64,000 nt of DNA from an uncultured Bacteroidales bacterium. Its GTDB lineage: Bacteria > Bacteroidota > Bacteroidia > Bacteroidales > Marinilabiliaceae. Location of the stretch: positions 1 to 64,000 of the forward strand of contig CAKUYZ010000002.1 in assembly GCA_934717675.1 (NCBI GenBank), given 5' to 3'. Below, piece by piece: positions 52,425 to 61,737 of this stretch (the first letter of the stretch is position 1; each line of letters begins with the position of its first letter). Below the pieces are notes generated by a model. That model ran no database searches. It saw only the letters and a list, made by a program, of their open reading frames with translations, and had not been told where the DNA came from. Position numbers and translations under genes: made by a program.

Positions 52425-53498
52425 TTATGCTTTTGTCGGTTGTGTTGTTGTCTTTCTGTCATGCCTTTCGCTTGTGGCCAGTGACAGCATCAGGCTGTCA
52501 AATCGGGCTTGCTCGCCAAGCAATATCTCCGTCCTTATGGGCAGCGTCAGCACCTCGTGCCGCCCAATGCGGGCGGGCAGTCGGGTGGCGTCTTTCTCGG
52601 TGCATATGGCGAAGCTGTCTGGGCCGGCCTCGTCTAGCCGCTTGCCCATTTGCGCTATGTCGGAGGTCGTGAAGGCGTGATGGTCGGCAAAGGCCATTCG
52701 GGCCGTCTGCCCCGTGCGCCGCTCCACCTCCGTGAAGAAAGGTTCCGGACGGCCAATGCCGGCTATGGCCACGGCTCCGAGCTCCGAGATTTCGGCCTCG
52801 TCCGCCGCCGCTCCGTCTGCCGTGGTGAAGTCTGAATAGGCAATGGCGCTGAAAAATATCTTTTGCCCGTCGTTTAGACTCATGTGACGAAATATGGCCT
52901 CGGCCTCGTTTTTTGTTAGGTCGCGAGGGCATTTGTTCACAATCACCACGTCGGCGCGGAGCCTGCCTGTCACAGACTCCCTCTTGTCTCCCGCTGGCAG
53001 TGGCAAATCACGCCACAGCGGGCGGGCGTAGTCGCACACCATGATGAGCGCGCCGGGTCTCACGCTGCGGTGCTGCATCCCGTCGTCCATCAGCACCGCG
53101 TCCGCGCCGCGGGCTATGGCCGTGCCTATGGCCGCCGCGCGGTCGGCGTCGACAATCACGTCAACCTCCGGAATGTGGCGTTTTATTTGGCATGGCTCAT
53201 CGCCAATGGCTTCGGCCGTGGCCCCCGTCTCGGCCACCACTTGCCCGCGGCTCTTGCGCCGGTAGCCGCGGCTCACCACTGCCACGCGCAGCCCACTGTG
53301 GCTAAGCAGGCGGGCCAGGTGCTCTATGATCGGGGTCTTGCCCGTGCCGCCCACGGTGATGTTGCCCACGCAGATGACAGGCTTGCCGAACGCGCGCGAG
53401 CGCAACGCGCCAATGTCATATAGCCAATTGCGAACAGTCGTGACCAACCAATAGATGATGGCCACGGGCAACAGCAAAAGCCTCGCGGTCCTCATCAT
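52425..53498 (-). CDS. lpxK: Tetraacyldisaccharide 4'-kinase
   Basis: LpxK phosphorylates the 4' position of the lipid A disaccharide at the inner membrane. The 357-residue protein has an N-terminal membrane helix (LLLLPVAIIYWLVT), the Walker A GNITVGGTGKTP, VVSRGYRRKSRG, VLMDDGMQHRSV and the C-terminal domain with FADHHAFT and CTEKDATRLP. The ATG at 53498 overlaps the stop of the upstream gene (ATGA), indicating coupling. Confidence 0.95.
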   Translation of the reverse strand: MMRTARLLLLPVAIIYWLVTTVRNWLYDIGALRSRAFGKPVICVGNITVGGTGKTPIIEHLARLLSHSGLRVAVVSRGYRRKSRGQVVAETGATAEAIGDEPCQIKRHIPEVDVIVDADRAAAIGTAIARGADAVLMDDGMQHRSVRPGALIMVCDYARPLWRDLPLPAGDKRESVTGRLRADVVIVNKCPRDLTKNEAEAIFRHMSLNDGQKIFFSAIAYSDFTTADGAAADEAEISELGAVAIAGIGRPEPFFTEVERRTGQTARMAFADHHAFTTSDIAQMGKRLDEAGPDSFAICTEKDATRLPARIGRHEVLTLPIRTEILLGEQARFDSLMLSLATSERHDRKTTTQPTKA

Positions 53499-54550
53499 TT
53501 TTTCTTGAAATAGCCGTTCACCCAACGGGGCAGGAGAATCACGCCCACAATGAGGTAGGGGTAGTAGCTCACCAGTCGCCAGCAGAACGCCAAGGCCATG
53601 GCTCCCACGGGAATGTAGTCAGAGAGGAACTCTTTGAACACATATTCGGCAAAACCGCTTCCGCCTGGCGTGGGGCTCACGAGCATCATGATCCACATGG
53701 CCAGCTGCTTGCCGAAGACCACCAGATGATCCATAAGGCCCAAATGCCCTATGCCGAAAAAGGCGAGGATGAGGGCGTTCACCACCCAGTAGCGCGACGT
53801 CCAGCTCAGGGCCGTGGCCAAAAACGCCTTGACCCACTCGCGGATGGGCCAGTGGCGAAAGTGGCGGGCCGTCTGGACGATGTCGTCTCCAATGTCGTTC
53901 ATGTTTCTTCGCCAACGACGCAAGAAAGGCAGGCGGAATATGGTGAGCAGCAACCACTTCAGCCCTCTTGGGTTTACGAAGAGGCCATAGCTCAGCACCA
54001 AGATGTAGGCCACTTTCACGCCATAGCCAGCCCACGCCACGCCCGCCAACTTATGGGCGAGCGAGGCCTCGAGGCCAAAGATGTTGTCATAGCCTATCAG
54101 CCAAACGACCAGAGGGAAGAACAAGGCGAAATATAGCTCGTCCAGAAAAGACGTTATCATCACTATGCCCGTGGAGCGGCCGGCCGAGATGCCCTCGCGG
54201 TTGACGAAGAACAAGGCCACGCTCGTGCCTCCCACGGCCGACGGCGTGACGGCGGATGAGAATTCCCACAACATTATGATCCTGAACGCCGCAAACCACC
54301 CAAGCTCGCCACCGCTCAGCAGCCTGATGCGGACCATGTAGCCCACGTCGCGCCCCATCATAAAAAGCACGGCCGCCGCGAACCACAGCGCGGACATCGG
54401 CCCGAAGTTGAACGCGTCGAAAGTGCCCGGCTCATACTCTTTGGCAAAGAGATAGGCCGTCACGCCAAGCCCTATGACAATGGGCAGCACAATCTTCCAC
54501 GATTTGAGGCTCGCGAGGGCTGTCTCCGTATTCTCTTTTTTCTCAGCCAT
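53495..54550 (-). CDS. Lysylphosphatidylglycerol synthase TM-region / flippase-like membrane protein
   Basis: This 351-residue protein has about eight membrane segments and the conserved WEFSSAVTPSAVGGTSVALFFVNREG, then MLVSPTPGGSGFAEYVF near the C-terminus, both typical of the UPF0104/AglD-like flippase family. No cytosolic synthase domain is attached, so it is not a full MprF. A role in lipid or lipid-linked sugar movement across the inner membrane is likely but not proven. It overlaps lpxK by four bases. Confidence 0.88.
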   Translation of the reverse strand: MAEKKENTETALASLKSWKIVLPIVIGLGVTAYLFAKEYEPGTFDAFNFGPMSALWFAAAVLFMMGRDVGYMVRIRLLSGGELGWFAAFRIIMLWEFSSAVTPSAVGGTSVALFFVNREGISAGRSTGIVMITSFLDELYFALFFPLVVWLIGYDNIFGLEASLAHKLAGVAWAGYGVKVAYILVLSYGLFVNPRGLKWLLLTIFRLPFLRRWRRNMNDIGDDIVQTARHFRHWPIREWVKAFLATALSWTSRYWVVNALILAFFGIGHLGLMDHLVVFGKQLAMWIMMLVSPTPGGSGFAEYVFKEFLSDYIPVGAMALAFCWRLVSYYPYLIVGVILLPRWVNGYFKKK

Positions 54551-54578
54551 GGTCTTCGTCTCCTTAGCGCGCTGGTTG

Positions 54579-56984
54579 TCAGAAGTTAAAGATGTCGGTC
54601 TCGCCGCAGTCTGTGGCGTCGTCGCTCGCTGCGTCGTTGGTCGTCGAGGCCGCGCCCTCGTCGGCGTTGACGCCTTTGTCGGAGCAGTCGAGGGAGAAGT
54701 TGATCACCTGCGGGCGGTCGAACACGTCTTCGGGTCGCACGCCCATGACCGACGCGTCGTCAAACACTTTCAATATGAATCGGCCAAAGACCGGTATGGC
54801 GGCGTTTGACGCCTGGCCTATGCTCATGCTGTTGAAGTGGATGCCTCGCTCTTCGCCTCCCACCCACACTCCGGCCACCAGGTGGGGCATGACGGCCATA
54901 AACCAGCCGTCGCTCTGGTTTTGGGTGGTGCCGGTCTTGCCTCCCATTTGGCACGTGAGCCTGTAAGAAGGGCCTCGCAGGCGTCTTGCCGTGCCTTGGT
55001 CCACCACGCCCTGCAGCAGGCTTATCATCATGAAGGCGGTCTGCTCGTCAATGACTTCGCGCTCGCGACGGCCAAAGCGGCCCACCACGTTGCCATAGCG
55101 ATCCTGAATCTCTGTCACGTAGACGGGGTCGATGTGCACTCCCTTGTTCACATAGGTGCCATATGCGCCCACCATCTCGCTCAGTTTCACGTCGCTGGTG
55201 CCGAGGAAGAGCGACGGCACGGGGTCTATGGGGCTCTCCACGCCCAGAGCGTGAATCAGGCTGGCCACTTGCTCCGGCGATGTCTGTTTCATGGCCCAGC
55301 CGGTCACGTTGTTGTTGGAGTTCGCCAGTCCCCACTTCAGGCTCACCATCTCGCCCAGGCGGGCGTCGCCGGCGTTGCGCGGGGTCCACGTCTTCGTGCC
55401 TCCGTCCTCGGCTGGCACGGTGAACGTCTGTGGCGAGTTTGGCACAAGGTCGCACGGCGTGTGGCCGTCGCGGAATATGGTGGTGTAGACAAACGGCTTG
55501 ATGGTTGAGCCCACCTGGCGGCGGCCCTTGTTCACCATGTCATATTGGAAGTAGCGGAAGTTAGGCCCGCCCACGTAGGCCTTGACGCCGCCCGTGCTGG
55601 GGTCCATGGCCATGAAGGCGCAGCGGAGGAAGTGCTTGTGATAGACCACGGAGTCGTATGGCGTCATGACGGTGTCGCGCTCCAAGCCCTCCGCGTCCCA
55701 GTCAAAGACGCGGGTCTCCACGGCCTCGTGCATCTTTTTCATTATCTCGCTGTCGGCCATGCCGGTGGCTTTCAGCGCGCGCCAACGCTCTGAGTTTTTC
55801 AGAGCGCGGCCAATCATGGCGTTGAACTGGTCTTCCGTTATGTCGTTGGAGTAGGGCGCGAACTTGGCCCCTTTCTTGCTTTTGAAGAAGAGCGGCTGCA
55901 GGTTGTGGCCAATGTGTTCCTCCACGGCGGCCTCGGCATAGGCCTGCATGCGGCTGTCTATGGTGGTGAAGATCTTTAGCCCGTCGCGATATATGTCATA
56001 GAGCGAGCCGTCGGCCTTGGGGTTTTTGTCAATCCAGCCAAAGAGCGGGTTCGTGGCCCATTGGATGCTGTCGTCAATAAACTCCTGCCCCTGCCACGAG
56101 GCGTAGTCTTTGCGCTCCGGCTTGTGGGCTTTGAGCTGCATGCGCAGAAACTCGCGGAAATATGGGGCCGTGCCGTCCTTATGGTCTTGTCGGCGAAACT
56201 TCGACACGTCTAGCGGCAGCGCGCACAGCGAGTCATATTGGGCTGTGGATATGTATCGTTGCTTGAGCATCTGACCCAGCACCACGTTGCGCCGCGCCGT
56301 CACTTTCTCGGGGCGGCGCACGGGGTTGAAGAGCGCAGGGTTTTTGAGCATCCCCACCAGCACGGCCGCCTGCTCAATTTTCAGGTCCTTGGCCTTGACT
56401 CCAAAAAAGGTGTAGGCCGCGCTCTCAATGCCGTAGGCGTCATAGACGAAGCCCACTTTGTTGAGATACATGGCAATGATCTCGTCTTTCGTGTAGCTGC
56501 GCTCCAGCTTGACGGCAATGACCCACTCGTTGAGTTTCTGCACCATACGCTCCGACATGCTGTGCGCCTTCTCGTGAAACAGCATCTTGGCCAGCTGCTG
56601 CGTTATGGTGCTGCCGCCACCGGAGCTCTCGTCTCCCGTCATGACGGTCTTCACCAGCACTCTGAAAAGACTCCTGACGTCAATGCCCGAGTGGCTATAG
56701 AATCGCTCGTCTTCCGTGGCCACCAGCGCGTGCACCAGGTGGGGAGAGAGGTTCTCAAAGTCCACGTAGCTGCGGTTCTCCACATAAAAACGGCCGATTG
56801 GCTTGCCGTCGGCCGATATGATCTCCGTCGCTATGTTGCTCTTGGGGTTCTCCAGGTCGGCGAACGAGGGCATGTAGCCCAACGCGCCTTGAGACAAGAG
56901 GAGGAAGAACACTACAACGCCAAGCACCCCGACTCCGAAGATGGACCAGAACCCTATGACGTATGGCTTAAACTCGGGCTTCAT
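54579..56984 (-). CDS. Class A penicillin-binding protein (PBP1A-like)
   Basis: This bifunctional peptidoglycan synthase has a short cytoplasmic end, one membrane helix (about 8-30), a GT51 glycosyltransferase domain (EDERFYSHSGIDVRSLFR with the catalytic Glu, GGSTITQQLAKMLFHE, INKV-type AMYLNKVGFVYDAYG) and a transpeptidase domain with SxxK in GSTIKPFVYT, SxN in SNNNVTGW and KTGTTQNQSDGWF. The C-terminus ends in an acidic/Ala-rich tail. The ATG at 56984 is used; a TTG one codon upstream is also in frame. It heads the minus-strand envelope block. Confidence 0.96.
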   Translation of the reverse strand: MKPEFKPYVIGFWSIFGVGVLGVVVFFLLLSQGALGYMPSFADLENPKSNIATEIISADGKPIGRFYVENRSYVDFENLSPHLVHALVATEDERFYSHSGIDVRSLFRVLVKTVMTGDESSGGGSTITQQLAKMLFHEKAHSMSERMVQKLNEWVIAVKLERSYTKDEIIAMYLNKVGFVYDAYGIESAAYTFFGVKAKDLKIEQAAVLVGMLKNPALFNPVRRPEKVTARRNVVLGQMLKQRYISTAQYDSLCALPLDVSKFRRQDHKDGTAPYFREFLRMQLKAHKPERKDYASWQGQEFIDDSIQWATNPLFGWIDKNPKADGSLYDIYRDGLKIFTTIDSRMQAYAEAAVEEHIGHNLQPLFFKSKKGAKFAPYSNDITEDQFNAMIGRALKNSERWRALKATGMADSEIMKKMHEAVETRVFDWDAEGLERDTVMTPYDSVVYHKHFLRCAFMAMDPSTGGVKAYVGGPNFRYFQYDMVNKGRRQVGSTIKPFVYTTIFRDGHTPCDLVPNSPQTFTVPAEDGGTKTWTPRNAGDARLGEMVSLKWGLANSNNNVTGWAMKQTSPEQVASLIHALGVESPIDPVPSLFLGTSDVKLSEMVGAYGTYVNKGVHIDPVYVTEIQDRYGNVVGRFGRREREVIDEQTAFMMISLLQGVVDQGTARRLRGPSYRLTCQMGGKTGTTQNQSDGWFMAVMPHLVAGVWVGGEERGIHFNSMSIGQASNAAIPVFGRFILKVFDDASVMGVRPEDVFDRPQVINFSLDCSDKGVNADEGAASTTNDAASDDATDCGETDIFNF

Positions 56985-57125
56985 CAAGACAAGTTTACTT
57001 TGTTTATGGCTGCTTTATCGGGCTAATTTAGCAATATCGCCTATCTTATCAAAAATTTGTTTCCACGCCCAGCCGCGCCCCGCCTTTTTTGTGGCCTCGC
57101 CGCCGCCCTCGCCAGCCTTTTTTAT

Positions 57126-57133
57126 TACCTTTG
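57126..57133 (+). promoter_or_regulatory. Probable glmS promoter -7 box (TACCTTTG)
   Basis: An exact TAnnTTTG box lies 76 bases before the glmS ATG in the divergent region shared with the PBP1A gene. No glmS ribozyme-like fold is apparent in the leader. Confidence 0.5.
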
Positions 57134-57209
57134 GCTTTTCGGACGGGGCCGTCGCGCCAGCATCCGTCATCAATCCAGATGAGGCAAGATTCAACAGCAG
57201 GATACAGTT

Positions 57210-59048
57210 ATGTGTGGAATTGTAGGCTACGTGGGCGGTCGCACCGCCTGGCCAATCATAATAAAAGGCCTTCAGAGGCTTGAGTATAGGGGCTATGACT
57301 CGGCCGGCGTGGCCGTGGTGGGCGAGGATGGGCTCCGCGTCTTTAAGCGCAGGGGCAAAGTGGCCGACCTGCTCCAGCAGGTCAAGGGGCAAGACATAAG
57401 CGGCACCGCCGGCATCGGCCACACCCGATGGGCAACGCACGGTGAGCCGAACGACGTCAACGCCCACCCGCACGTCTCCATGCACGGCAAGTTCGTCGTG
57501 GTCCACAACGGCATCATTGAGAACTACCGCGAGATCAAGGCCCGCCTGACCGAGAAAGGCTACACTTTTAAGTCGCAGACCGACACCGAGGTCTTGGCCT
57601 GCTTCATGGAGAGCATTTATGAGGAGGAGGGCCTCACGGCCGAGCAGGCCATCAAGGCCGCCCTCAAGAGGGTGGTGGGCGCGTATGGCCTCGGCATCAT
57701 CTGCACCGACGAGCCTGGCCGCGTCTTTGGCGCGCGCAAGGGTAGCCCGCTCGTGGTGGGCATTGGCGAGGGCGAATATTTCTTGGCGTCAGACGCCACG
57801 CCCATCGTGGAGTATACTGACAAACTCATTTATCTGGAAGACGAGCAGGTGGCCACGCTCTCGCGTGACGGATACAACATCTCCAGCCTCAACGAGGATC
57901 ATCTCGACCCCGTCATCACGCGCGTCGATTTCGACGTTGACAATATTGACAAGGGTGGCTACGACCACTATATGCTCAAGGAGATCCATGAGCAGCCCAA
58001 CTCCGTGGCCGACACCATGAGGGGTCGCGTCAGCCCGCAGACCCACTCCATAAATCTTGGCGGCATTGCGGATGTCATGCCGCGCCTCGTGCAGGCCAAG
58101 AGGCTCATAATCGTGGCCTGTGGCACGTCGTTCCACGCCGGCCTTGTGGGTGAGTACCTCTTTGAGCAGTTCGCCCGCGTCCCTGTCGAGGTGGAGTATG
58201 CGTCGGAGTTCCGTTACCGCGACCCCATCATCGGGTCAGACGACGTCATCATTGCCATCTCGCAGAGCGGCGAGACGGCAGACACCCTCGCGGCCATCCG
58301 CATGGCCAAGGAGAGGGGGGCGCTCGTCCTCGGCATATGCAATGTCGTGGGCTCCTCCATTGCCCGCGAGACCCACGCCGGCATATACACCCACGCCGGC
58401 CCAGAGATTGGCGTGGCATCCACCAAGGCTTTCACCAGTCAGGTGGTTGTGCTCACCATGATGGCTTTCCTCCTCGGCCGCAAGAGGGGTGTTATAGATG
58501 AGGTGCGATATTCGCAGCTGGTAGACAGCCTCTTGCGTGTGCCAGACCTCATTGCGCAGGTGCTCAATGACGAGGCGCACATCCGCGATGTGTCGCGAGC
58601 CTATCAGCTTGCGCAAAACGCCATCTATCTGGGCCGCGGATACCTCTACCCCGTGGCGTTGGAGGGCGCGCTGAAGCTCAAGGAGATCTCCTACATCCAC
58701 GCCGAAGGCTACCCTGCGGCCGAGATGAAACACGGCCCCATAGCGCTGATTGACAACTGTATGCCTGTCTTCGTATTGGCCACGCATGACAAGTTCTATG
58801 ACAAGATTGTCAACAACATCCAGGAGGTGAAGGCCCGCAGGGGGCAGGTGGTGGCCATCGTCACGGCAGGAGACTGTGAGATTGCCAAGATGGCCGACTA
58901 CGTGATTGAGATTCCCAAGTGCGACGACGCCCTGCTGCCTCTCGTGGCCGTGGTGCCGCTCCAGCTCATCAGCTACGACGTGGCCGTCATGCGCGGCTGC
59001 AACGTGGACCAGCCTCGCAACTTGGCCAAGTCCGTCACGGTGGAGTAA
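57210..59048 (+). CDS. glmS: Glutamine-fructose-6-phosphate aminotransferase (isomerising)
   Basis: GlmS makes glucosamine-6-phosphate, the entry to UDP-GlcNAc for peptidoglycan, lipid A and the wbp-type pathway in this window. The 612-residue protein begins MCGIVGYVGG with the Cys2 glutaminase nucleophile, then GIGHTRWATHG and HNGIIENYREIK. Two SIS domains follow: CGTSFHAGLVGEYLFE, SQSGETADTLAA, then GRGYLYPVALEGALKLKEISYIHAEGYPAAEMKHGP (in two pieces). It ends in the canonical QPRNLAKSVTVE. Length is standard. Confidence 0.98.
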   Translation: MCGIVGYVGGRTAWPIIIKGLQRLEYRGYDSAGVAVVGEDGLRVFKRRGKVADLLQQVKGQDISGTAGIGHTRWATHGEPNDVNAHPHVSMHGKFVVVHNGIIENYREIKARLTEKGYTFKSQTDTEVLACFMESIYEEEGLTAEQAIKAALKRVVGAYGLGIICTDEPGRVFGARKGSPLVVGIGEGEYFLASDATPIVEYTDKLIYLEDEQVATLSRDGYNISSLNEDHLDPVITRVDFDVDNIDKGGYDHYMLKEIHEQPNSVADTMRGRVSPQTHSINLGGIADVMPRLVQAKRLIIVACGTSFHAGLVGEYLFEQFARVPVEVEYASEFRYRDPIIGSDDVIIAISQSGETADTLAAIRMAKERGALVLGICNVVGSSIARETHAGIYTHAGPEIGVASTKAFTSQVVVLTMMAFLLGRKRGVIDEVRYSQLVDSLLRVPDLIAQVLNDEAHIRDVSRAYQLAQNAIYLGRGYLYPVALEGALKLKEISYIHAEGYPAAEMKHGPIALIDNCMPVFVLATHDKFYDKIVNNIQEVKARRGQVVAIVTAGDCEIAKMADYVIEIPKCDDALLPLVAVVPLQLISYDVAVMRGCNVDQPRNLAKSVTVE

Positions 59049-59120
59049 CCCTCGGCCGTTCCCCATATTTTAATGTCTACACCCGCGCCGGTCTCGGCCG
59101 CGCGCCACATCATAGTAAAC

Positions 59121-59486
59121 ATGGAATCTACAAGACAGAAAAAAATATCCCGCCTCCTGCAAAAGGAGACGGCCGAGATGTTTCAGCGCGAGCTGGCCGA
59201 GCTGACCCTCGGCACCATGGTCTCCGTCACCATAGCCCGCGTGTCGTCAGACCTCTCTGTGGCCAAATTCTACCTCTCCGTCTTCCCCGAGGCCAAGGCG
59301 CAGCAGGTGCTCGACTGCATCAACGCCAACAAAGTGAAGGTGCGCTACGCCCTCGGCAAGAGAATTGGCAAGCAGCTCCGCATTGTGCCGGAGCCCGCCT
59401 TCTTCATTGACGACAGCCTCAACTACCTGGAGAATATTGACCGCCTCCTCTCCGACGAGGAGAAATCCATGAGGGGCGAGCAATAG
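59121..59486 (+). CDS. rbfA: Ribosome-binding factor A
   Basis: RbfA is a small KH-like protein that helps mature the 30S subunit. The 121-residue product shows RQKKISRLLQKETAEMFQRE, the central VSVTIARVSSDLSVAKFYLS, and GKRIGKQLRIVPEPAFFIDDSLNYLENIDRLL, matching the family in order and length. The ATG at 59121 is chosen; the upstream in-frame ATG at 59073 would add 16 residues that do not look conserved. The pairing with the permease gene further on is common in Bacteroidales. Confidence 0.94.
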   Translation: MESTRQKKISRLLQKETAEMFQRELAELTLGTMVSVTIARVSSDLSVAKFYLSVFPEAKAQQVLDCINANKVKVRYALGKRIGKQLRIVPEPAFFIDDSLNYLENIDRLLSDEEKSMRGEQ

Positions 59487-59515
59487 CCCCGCGCTAACAC
59501 ACACACGCCACAAAG

Positions 59516-60343
59516 ATGCACTACGACCCCATAAAGCGGACGCTCGGCTCTTTCTTCAACCGTACGCCGTGGCTCCGCGTCCTCTTCTATAAGCTCCTCG
59601 ACCTGCTTCTCCTCCGCTCGTGGCACATTCGCCGCGCCTTGCGGCAGTGGGCGGCCGGCCGCGGAGGCAAGCCTGCCGACATCCTCGACGCCGGCAGCGG
59701 CTTTGGCCAATACTCCTATCGCTTGGCCAAGCTGGCCGACGGCAACAAGGTGCTGGGCGTGGATGTAAAGGAAGAGCAGATGGCGGACTGCAACGCCTTT
59801 TTTGCCAAGCTGGGCATGGGGGGCAGGGTTCGTTTCGAGGTGGCGGATCTCACAGAGTTCGTCCGCCCGGAGGCGTTCGACCTTGTGCTGTCCGTCGATG
59901 TCATGGAGCACATTGAGGCCGATGAGGCCGTGTTTGCCAACTTCCATAAGTCGCTCCGCCCCGGAGGCCTGCTGCTCATCTCCACACCGTCAGACAAGGG
60001 CGGCTCCGATGCCGACGGGCATGACCATTCTGACGGCCGCGTCCACGGCTTCATAGACGAGCACGTCCGCGACGGCTACAACATTGACGACATCAGGGCC
60101 AAGCTCTCTCGCGCGGGTTTCAGCCGCGTCGAGGCGGCCTACTCCTACGGCGCCCCGGGTCACGTGTCCTGGGTGCTGTCCATGAAGTGGCCCATCTCGT
60201 TGCTCAATGTGAGCAAGGCCTTCTTCATCATCTTGCCGTTCTATTATCTCGTGGCGTTCCCGTTCTGCCTGCTGCTCAATTGGGCAGATGTGGCTCGGCC
60301 ACACCGCAGCGGCACGGGTCTCATTGTCAAAGCCTACAAGTAG
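59516..60343 (+). CDS. Class I SAM-dependent methyltransferase
   Basis: This 275-residue protein has the SAM motif ILDAGSGFGQYSYRLA, the acidic VLGVDVKEEQM, DLVLSVDVMEHIEAD and LRPGGLLLISTPS, typical of Methyltransf_11/23-type enzymes. A C-terminal hydrophobic stretch (about 225-255, AFFIILPFYYLVAFPFCLLL) suggests it is held at the membrane. The DVMEH motif is seen in UbiG-like enzymes, so a quinone, lipid or sugar substrate is possible, but the substrate is unknown. It lies between rbfA and a permease gene, spaced by 18-29 bases. Confidence 0.8.
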   Translation: MHYDPIKRTLGSFFNRTPWLRVLFYKLLDLLLLRSWHIRRALRQWAAGRGGKPADILDAGSGFGQYSYRLAKLADGNKVLGVDVKEEQMADCNAFFAKLGMGGRVRFEVADLTEFVRPEAFDLVLSVDVMEHIEADEAVFANFHKSLRPGGLLLISTPSDKGGSDADGHDHSDGRVHGFIDEHVRDGYNIDDIRAKLSRAGFSRVEAAYSYGAPGHVSWVLSMKWPISLLNVSKAFFIILPFYYLVAFPFCLLLNWADVARPHRSGTGLIVKAYK

Positions 60344-60361
60344 GCGCTCGCGAGTCTCGTC

Positions 60362-61588
60362 ATGGGGCGCAACACCTTGTCGTTGCTCATTGCGCGCCGC
60401 TACCTTTTTGCGCATAAGAGCCAAAACGCCATAAACGTCATATCGGCCATATCGGCTCTGGGCGTCCTTGTGGCCACGGCCGCCATAGTAATTGTCCTTA
60501 GCGTCTTTAACGGCCTCAATGGCCTCGTGTCGCGCCTCTTCGGCTCTTTCGACCCCGACCTGAAGATCGAGGTGGCCGAGGGCAAGAGCTTTGTGGCGGA
60601 CTCGGCTGTCGTGGCCGCCCTGTCGGGCTGCGAGGGCGTGGAGGCGTGGGCCGGGGTGGTGGAAGACAATGCGCTGGTGCGCTATGGCAAGCGGCAGGTC
60701 CCGGCCACAATCATGGGCGTAGACGCCAACTATGGCCAGGTGACGGGCATAGACTCCATCATTGTCGAGGGCTGTTTTCGCCCGGGGCAGTGTCTCTTGG
60801 GCGAGGCCTTGGCGCAGCAGCTGGCCGTCTCCCCGTCTTCCTTTGTCCCCAACGTTGTCTTCTACGCCCCCAAGCGCAAGGGCGCGGTAAGCCTGGCCCA
60901 CCCGGAGCGGTCTTTTGTGGAGCGTGTCGAGAGGGTGGGGGGCATATTCTCCGTGCAACAGGTGGAGTATGACGCCAACATAATCGTGGCCTCATCGGAG
61001 ACGGCAAGGTCGCTTTTCGACTATGCCGATGACGAGGTGACGAGCATCTCGGTGCGCCTGAGCCCTTCGGCCTCGGCGCGCGGTGTGGCCGAGCGGCTCC
61101 AAGGCGAGCTCCCGGCCGGCCTCGTGGTCAAGGACCAGTGGATGCAGCACGAAGATTTTTTCAAGATGATGGAGGTGGAGAAGCTCATGGCTTTCGCCAT
61201 CTTGCTGTTCATTGCCCTCATTGCCGCCTTCAACATCATTGGCTCCATGTCCATGCTCATCTTTGAGAAGAGGGAGAGCATCATGGTGCTGCGCTCGCTG
61301 GGGGCCGACGAGGGGCTTGTCACCCGCGTCTTTCTCTTTGAGGGGTGGCTGCTCTCCGTCGGCGGGGCGGTCCTGGGCCTCGTGGTGGGCGTGCTGCTCA
61401 CGCTGGCGCAAGAGCGTTGGGGCGTGGTCGGCTTCGGCGGAGACGACGCCTACATCATAAGCGCCTACCCCGTGGAGCTTTGGTGGTCAGACATTGCCGC
61501 GGTCTTTGTCGCCGTGGTGGTCTTGGCGGCTCTGGCCGCGTGGTATCCCGTCAAGGTCATAGTCCGAGACTACTATCGGCATCCTTGA
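60362..61588 (+). CDS. LolC/FtsX-type ABC transporter permease
   Basis: This 408-residue membrane protein has an N-terminal helix (NVISAISALGVLVATAAIVIVLS split over 38-60 region), a periplasmic domain of about 200 residues, and three C-terminal helices with the FtsX-type FEKRESIMVLRSLGADEGLVTRVFLFEGWL segments. The layout matches LolC/LolE-like permeases that extract lipoproteins for the outer membrane. The ATPase subunit is not adjacent. The conserved LARRYLF-like opening (LLIARRYLFAHKS) supports the ATG at 60362. Confidence 0.88.
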   Translation: MGRNTLSLLIARRYLFAHKSQNAINVISAISALGVLVATAAIVIVLSVFNGLNGLVSRLFGSFDPDLKIEVAEGKSFVADSAVVAALSGCEGVEAWAGVVEDNALVRYGKRQVPATIMGVDANYGQVTGIDSIIVEGCFRPGQCLLGEALAQQLAVSPSSFVPNVVFYAPKRKGAVSLAHPERSFVERVERVGGIFSVQQVEYDANIIVASSETARSLFDYADDEVTSISVRLSPSASARGVAERLQGELPAGLVVKDQWMQHEDFFKMMEVEKLMAFAILLFIALIAAFNIIGSMSMLIFEKRESIMVLRSLGADEGLVTRVFLFEGWLLSVGGAVLGLVVGVLLTLAQERWGVVGFGGDDAYIISAYPVELWWSDIAAVFVAVVVLAALAAWYPVKVIVRDYYRHP

Positions 61589-61684
61589 GCCAACGTCTCG
61601 CGCCTTTTCCTCGTCGCCGGCATGGTGGCGGGGAACTCGTCTTTTAGAGGGTCCCATTTTTCCGCCGACGGGTCTTAAATATCA

Positions 61685-61716
61685 ATTGTCTATTGACTGC
61701 AAATTCGTTACTTTTG
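61685..61716 (+). promoter_or_regulatory. Probable purH promoter
   Basis: ATTG (61685-61688) and TACTTTTG (61709-61716) are separated by 20 bases, close to the TTTG-N19-21-TAnnTTTG consensus. The -7 box ends 21 bases before the ATG at 61738. Confidence 0.6.
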
Positions 61717-61737
61717 CGCATTATAGAAAAATTGGTC

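Noticed and set aside
57134..57209. Possible glmS ribozyme in the glmS leader
   Set aside because: The leader is only about 75 bases and shows no ribozyme-like pseudoknot; this element is typical of Firmicutes.
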